Assembly: GCA_963170055.1 (NCBI GenBank)
Contig: CAUJGJ010000093.1
Span: 100,001 to 164,000, forward strand
DNA length: 64,000 bases
From: Halisarca cf. caerulea
Taxonomy: Eukaryota; Porifera; Demospongiae; Chondrillida; Halisarcidae
Reading direction: 5' to 3'
In this document: piece after piece, positions 55,601 through 64,000 of the stretch
How positions within the stretch are numbered: position 1 is the first letter of the stretch
Layout: the number at the start of each line of letters is the position of its first letter
Made by a program: the position numbers and the translations under genes
The notes under the pieces: model-generated
Databases searched by the model: none
The model's input: the letters and a program-made list of their open reading frames with translations, nothing else
What the model was told of the DNA's origin: nothing

Positions 55601-56384
55601 ACATAAATTCTCGTGAAATTCTGTCTGCCATAGTACAATGTGCTGTATATATGTTAATTGCTTTAATTGTGACACTAAACATGCAAGTACTATATAATAT
55701 ATAGTGTATGGCTGTGCATGTAACGATACATATCCTAGCTCCGTTTTCTTTTTTAGAGTTGTGACATTACTGCACCTGCATGCAGTTCAGGATGTCGTTT
55801 AGTAAGTAGTTAAGATATTATGTATGTGATGGATATATGTCTGTGTGTGTGCATGCATGCATGCGTGTGCAGGTGTACAATTGCGAAAGAAACTTAATAG
55901 TCGCTGTGATATGATGTACCTCAGCGCACGTGCTTGTGCATGCACATTGTCTGTACTGTCTTGTGCACTTTGCTCCCATGTTAAGTCTCACTGCTGTCTG
56001 TGGTGCAAAATTGCTCATTCTGTAGTTCCTCACGTATGTACGAAAAAACGTTGGATGCTGTATCCATGTGATCGGGGATGGTTTGAAAGTCTCAAAACCA
56101 GACCGAGCTGCGTGAGTTTGTCTCTAGTACATGCCCATTGTATGTGAGCGTGCACATTTTACTTCCAGCATCGCTTGATGAAGCTGCATGTCTTTCTTAT
56201 TGCTAGTGTTTTCCTGTTATATATACTTCAAATTATTGCCATAGGTACTTCATATCATATAACATGTATGTGTAAAACTCTGTGAATGTGTGAAGCTCAC
56301 ATCTCATCTCATCTCCTCCTCAGAGCATTGGATAAGCTGTGGGGACTGTGCAGTATGACTCCTCCACCACTGTGCAAAGTGTAG
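52611..56384 (+). CDS. Gene 4: secreted 14-cysteine protein, five exons
   Basis: Exons are 52611-52919, 54724-54837, 55757-55801, 56026-56111 and 56324-56384 (stop TAG), giving 204 residues with phases 0, 0, 0 and 2. The signal peptide covers about residues 1-21, and R38-M-R-R41 is followed by Q42. Cysteines are at 47, 62, 78, 82, 97, 116, 125, 143, 150, 154, 167, 168, 194 and 202, the same pattern as gene 1 one step out of register at the start. Sequons are N68-A-T and N123-Q-S. The proline run before the last cysteine is PPPL rather than five prolines. The total span is compact at 3.8 kb. Intron 1 carries a retrotransposon 3' end in antisense, and intron 2 a 187-bp MITE. Confidence 0.87.
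53297..53850 (-). mobile_element. 3' end of a CR1/L2-like non-LTR retrotransposon
   Basis: The minus-strand frame (about 53850 to 53608) contains G-R-R-T-F-A-N-A-G-A-K-A-W-N-S-I-P, the conserved tail of many CR1/L2-type reverse transcriptases. Non-coding 3' sequence follows, ending in a (TTGAAC)n tail at 53299-53330. It is 5'-truncated and lies antisense in intron 1 of gene 4. Confidence 0.6.
55315..55501. mobile_element. 187-bp MITE in intron 2 of gene 4
   Basis: Same family as 27978-28175: ends cagtgagacctcacttat and gtaagtgaggtctcactg, flanked by TA. Confidence 0.65.
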
Positions 56385-56969
56385 GAGATTTCCACTTCAG
56401 TTAATTCCTGACAGCATCGGTTGGAAATTATAAGTTCTACAAATCTGTATGCGGAAACATAGTGTTTAGTCCATGTAGTACTTTGATGCAGTATATACAT
56501 AGATACATCATAATAATATTATGTAGTTCAGACAGTGAAATGATTCAAATGTGAACATTGAACTCCACAAGGAATGGCTGTACCCTGCGCTTCCCTCACA
56601 TTTACAGAGTGCTTATAATGTATATACTACATTGCACACTTTGTGTTATAATTAGCTATGTAGTATGCATATGTGCAGACACGCCACACACACAATTCCA
56701 TGCATGCATATGTGCACTCACAATCACAAGCATGTGTAGATACATACTTATGCCCACACATAATGTATATAATATTTTTACAATACATGTACATTTGGAG
56801 CCTCCCAAAGAGAAAAAAAGTTCTCCACAAAAATCAGCTGAATTTTTGTTGTCTCCACAAAGTACATGTCCTTTGTAGGGATATTTCACCGTTTCAGTAT
56901 ACATAATGCTGTAACAGTGTGTAGTAAGACATGAGTGTGTATAAGTGTGCACACATGCATGATGTATGT

Positions 56970-57228
<259 letters not shown>

Positions 57229-57765
57229 CTATGTATATTGGTATGATTTTACAGTCCCTGTGTTTTTCACATTATAATCTACTGTGTACGTACACATTTT
57301 TACAGGTCTACTGTATTGTCATATAATCATATAATATGTAAAATCTTCACCTCATTGTATAGCTATGTACTGCATGCACTTTCTTTCTGGCAAAACCTAG
57401 GCACTTCATGTAAAAAAATTGTGCTTATGCATGCAAATATCCAAGTAATTCTACAAAGTGCTTGCTACAATTCACTTAAATAGATGCTTGGCTGAGCCAT
57501 AAACCTTTCCACGATGCAGAACTCGTCTACCTGTCCAAATGTTCTCTGTGGGCCATGCCTGTAGCTAACAGGGGAAACATCGGATTCACCTGAAACATTG
57601 AAGCAATTTATATGATCCTTGTAACTGTAGATGCATGTATGTACATGAGGTCTTCTATAGCCTTCACATAAAGATGCTTGTTGTAATGGTGCAGTCACAC
57701 CACTCTCCAACGGAGAGTCGACAGACACTGCCATCGGCATTTCGAACTTCGCGCGCGATTCTAGG

Positions 57766-57771
57766 CACGTG
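57766..57771 (+). promoter_or_regulatory. Gene 5 promoter E-box
   Basis: CACGTG within GGCACGTGAC, about 105 bp before the ATG, similar in position to the other paralogues. No TATA-like box follows at the shared 9-bp spacing. Confidence 0.4.
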
Positions 57772-57875
57772 ACGATTGCACGGCCTGATGGAGTTTCGCA
57801 ATCAAGTTTTTTATTATTTATAGTCAATCTTGTTCAGGAACTCGTCTATTCACCCGCTTGTCGCTAGTGATCGAC

Positions 57876-60791
<2,916 letters not shown>

Positions 60792-61496
60792 GTGAGTCAA
60801 ATATAATATGTACGTGTAATAAATGAAGATAATACTATTATTATACTATTTTGCTGAATGGGAAGACAGTTGTATATATTGTGTGCATGTGCTTGCTCAA
60901 GTTAATGAAATGTGAGTTAAGTGCCTGACAATGTCCATATCTTATTACGTGCATGCCTACTTGAACTTCAACTTTTCTTTAGAAATCCATAATTTGCATC
61001 AGATTTTTACAACTTACACAACATTGCTCTATTGATTGTCATCTTTTGAATTCTGATATCGGGGTAAATCATGTTAAAATGTATAAGCAATTGTTACTGG
61101 TTGTAAAATTACAGTATCAATGAAGTTTGTACAAAAGGCTATACTGGTGTTACAGTAGCTTTAGAATCATAATTATAACCTTTTGTAGATTCAGGTGGAG
61201 CTTAGCTCCCAGCCCTCTAGCTGCATGTATTATGTGTTTTGAGTATAGGCATAGCGAAATTCAGCTGCACGAGGTGTTTATATCTATATACTCACTATAA
61301 AGGAGAAAATGGCCGTATTGAAATTACCATGAATTTTTATCATGCTATTGTCATCCATTTGCCATATTATTATATTACCTTGTAGCCTTCATGAACGCGA
61401 ATTTATGCATAAGAAAAACGACCTGAGCAGGGTATCACTATAATTTGATGCTGATATAGTGATCAATAGCAATGTAGAAAAGTCAATGACACTTTA

Positions 61497-61930
61497 ATTC
61501 ACCAGTCACAGAAGCTAACCACAAAAAATTCACCAGTCACAGAAGCTAACCACAAAATATTGTGTTATATTTACATAAAATTAATACAAGAAGCAGTGTA
61601 CATAAGATTGATTTGAGCACAAGGATTAAAGGGTACAAAGATAACTTTGAGCATAATTTGAAGTAGGAAGTAATGTACAACAATAATGAATAAAGGTAGA
61701 ATAAGGAAATGAAGGATGATTTATAACATAGTCACATATGGCACAAAATGGTGGCTTCCACATTGAAACCAGACACTGTCAGACAATCAATCTACTAATG
61801 ACATAACCAAAACCAGACCGGTCCTACAAAGACTAAATTTAAGGATGATTTATATAGTCACATTGCACAAAATGGTGACTTCCACATTGAAACTAGACAG
61901 ACAATCAATCTACTATAATGACCCATAACC
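61497..61930. repeat. Short direct repeats
   Basis: A 33-bp unit (ttcaccagtcacagaagcta...) occurs twice in tandem at about 61497-61563. A longer diverged unit starting aaggatgatttata occurs near 61709 and 61841. Confidence 0.65.
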
Positions 61931-62245
61931 TACAAAGACGAAAGTATAAGTGATACTTAAGCTATAGTGCATGTGGCTTTGCACATGAGCAACGGAAAGG
62001 GTAAATTTATTGACATAGTCTAGACATTGAAGGACTGGTGAACATACATATGTACACACTCATGCAGGCACACACACACGAGTCAAGCACAGGTTGTACT
62101 GTCACACTGTTACATGTACACATAATATATATTGTAAATATAAGTGTGTATATGTACGAGTAAAAAATGAAAAGAGAATTACAAGCAAACAACAATGTTT
62201 TGAAAACATATCTGACTCCTTTCTGGAATTAAAAGTGACACTATA

Positions 62246-62247
<2 letters not shown>

Positions 62248-62311
<64 letters not shown>
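62248..62311. repeat. (TA)n microsatellite
   Basis: Pure TA run in the gene-poor right end. Confidence 0.95.
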
Positions 62312-62315
<4 letters not shown>

Positions 62316-64000
62316 CTTGCACACAAAAAACGCCATGTCATAGTAAGTTTCTGATGACATGTGATGTTTTGTTTACTATTTTTTTGTGATGTAGTTTATT
62401 ATTTCTGGGATGTGTACACACCAATTCCCGAACAGCTGGGGGCGGATATAATCACACGTACGAACTATATGACAAAACAATGTATTTTGTATGTTATTAT
62501 ATCAACCTGTGTGTTGTCACAGTGTTTAATAAGAGATACAGGCTATAGAATTGTCAAGGATTTACTTGATTTTATATTAGTATGCATTAGTTGTACGAAT
62601 CAAAAATGGCGTCACCAAGGTCACCGTTTCGATATATCACAATTTAGCCATGTAAATATAGAAAGAGGGAACAGAAGGGGGCATTTTTCGTTGTAGTCTG
62701 CCAGGTTGAGGTGAAGCGGCGTCATACATTGTCCAAACAAGACAAGCACGTTTGCGAACAATTCTGATTAAGAGGAAATGTCACTCTTAATCACAGAGAA
62801 GGAAGAGCAGAAATGGTGAGAAGGCTTCCTGAATTCATGTCTAGTTTCATGAACTATGTTAGGATGTCCTAGCTGTGTGTATACTTTTGCGCTTGCTTCA
62901 GAAGTGATTTCTGTCATCAATCAAATCGGTGCCGGGTTAGAAGCATATACGAGATAGGCAGCCATGGCTATTTTTTTAAATCTCAAATTTGGCATGTCTA
63001 TAGGTAAAGTGTTCGCATTCCAGGATAATTGTTCTTATTCTGTAAAGCATTCACCTTGCATGTTGTTATATGACCGTATTCCTGTTCTTGTTGTTGGTAC
63101 TAAAGTGGCTTTTGTATGTTTGTGCACGTGTATATATATAGTATCCACGTTTTTTGCTGGTTATAGGGTTCAACATAATGTGTTGTATGTAGTTGGTACT
63201 GACTATGTTAGAAATGTCCCATATTTGAGTGAATTGTTGCTATTGGCACATCCATAAAGCCAACAAATTTGTTGACTCTTTTGGTAAAGCCAACTAATTA
63301 GTTGGCTTCAGGTTGTTTTGCCTCAAAATCAGCTGTGTTTTGGGTACCCTTAAAAAATAATTGGACACAATAAAAAATAATCTGTTTAAGTTTATCATAT
63401 AGGAAGTACACATGAGCTATCATTATAATTGGGGCAAACCTTAGTGGGCCCCACAATGACGTGATGTATGCTAGTGGTGTATGTGGCTGGATATGTGTTG
63501 TATGTCCGGCCGACAAAATTTTGACGAGTGACATACGTTCAGCCGACAAAGTTTCCATGGCTTCTACTTGATTTTTTCCGGCTGCATAACAGCACCTACG
63601 GCAACGAGTCCTAAGTGAGTACTTTCTGCTTTTATCCTATGTTTTGCCTGCTCCGTGGGCCTTATCCTCTTTTTAACCGGTAATTTAAAGATCGAGTGGA
63701 TGATTGAGGCTGTGTTCATCCTTCAATAGGACGAACACGCATTGATTACCCCCTCGTGGCTGCTGACGGTGAGCCAAACATCTAAGGTAGAGATAAGGTG
63801 TCCTCTTCCCCCAGGCTCCTGTCCTGCACAATTGTGTTGTACAGTAATTCGAGGTTCAAAACAACAGGGCAGTGAACACACGGCGTCGATTAGCCACAGG
63901 TATGTATACCACTGACAAAGCAAATAACAAGGACACGTATGCGAAATCATTTATTAAGCAAAGTTTGCACAGCTACACTTGACGTTGACAGCAGTTGTTT

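Larger units (their letters stand above)
60792..64000. other. Gene-poor right end
   Basis: Open frames at 62361-62696 and 62964-63257 show no recognised motif or splice support. A short palindrome (gccaactaattagttggc) lies near 63287-63304. A missing last exon of gene 5 might lie here or beyond, but none could be identified. Confidence 0.45.

Noticed and set aside
57858..57875. Upstream in-frame ATG for gene 5
   Set aside because: It adds six residues before the conserved start; the paralogues begin at the position matching 57876.
62361..63257. Two open frames near the right end (62361-62696, 62964-63257)
   Set aside because: No motif, repeat-adjacent start, unusual composition and no paralogue support.

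Overview
This is AT-rich, intron-bearing animal nuclear DNA. It is full of long (TG/CA)n and (TA)n microsatellites, short inverted-repeat transposons and non-LTR retrotransposon fragments. I see no bacterial operons, rRNA or convincing tRNA. An invertebrate, possibly a sponge, would fit, but no sequence here proves the taxon.

The only well-supported protein genes are five tandem, plus-strand paralogues of one secreted cysteine-rich family. They start at 7318, 30212, 42926, 52611 and 57876. Each intact member has five exons, with intron phases 0, 0, 0 and 2. Each encodes about 204-205 residues: a signal peptide, a short propeptide ending in a furin-type R-M-R-R site, then 14 cysteines in two modules. 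Genes 1, 2 and 4 look intact. Gene 3 has a 31-bp frameshifting insertion in exon 1. Gene 5 is diverged and its last exon was not found. Two decayed exon-1 relics lie at about 17.8 and 40.5 kb. I recognise no named domain in this family.

Layout: 1 to about 18.2 kb (unit A, gene 1) and about 18.3-40.9 kb (unit B, gene 2) are copies of one large tandem duplication. Unit B was then enlarged by several transposon insertions that A lacks. Unit A has its own private insertions, including a 63-bp perfect palindrome just upstream of gene 1. From 40.9 to 51.8 kb lie gene 3 and an array of old, diverged repeats. From 52.3 to 60.8 kb lie the compact genes 4 and 5. From 60.8 to 64 kb I see no supported gene.

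Four paralogues share a proximal promoter: an E-box (CACGTG, or CATGTG in gene 1) followed after exactly 9 bp by a TATA-like box. Gene 5 keeps only the E-box. The copies may therefore respond to one bHLH-type regulator. The best lead is a possible short isoform made by retaining intron 1: its tail is identical in genes 1 and 2, and all its nucleotide differences are silent, while the spliced exons between the same two genes are rich in replacement changes.
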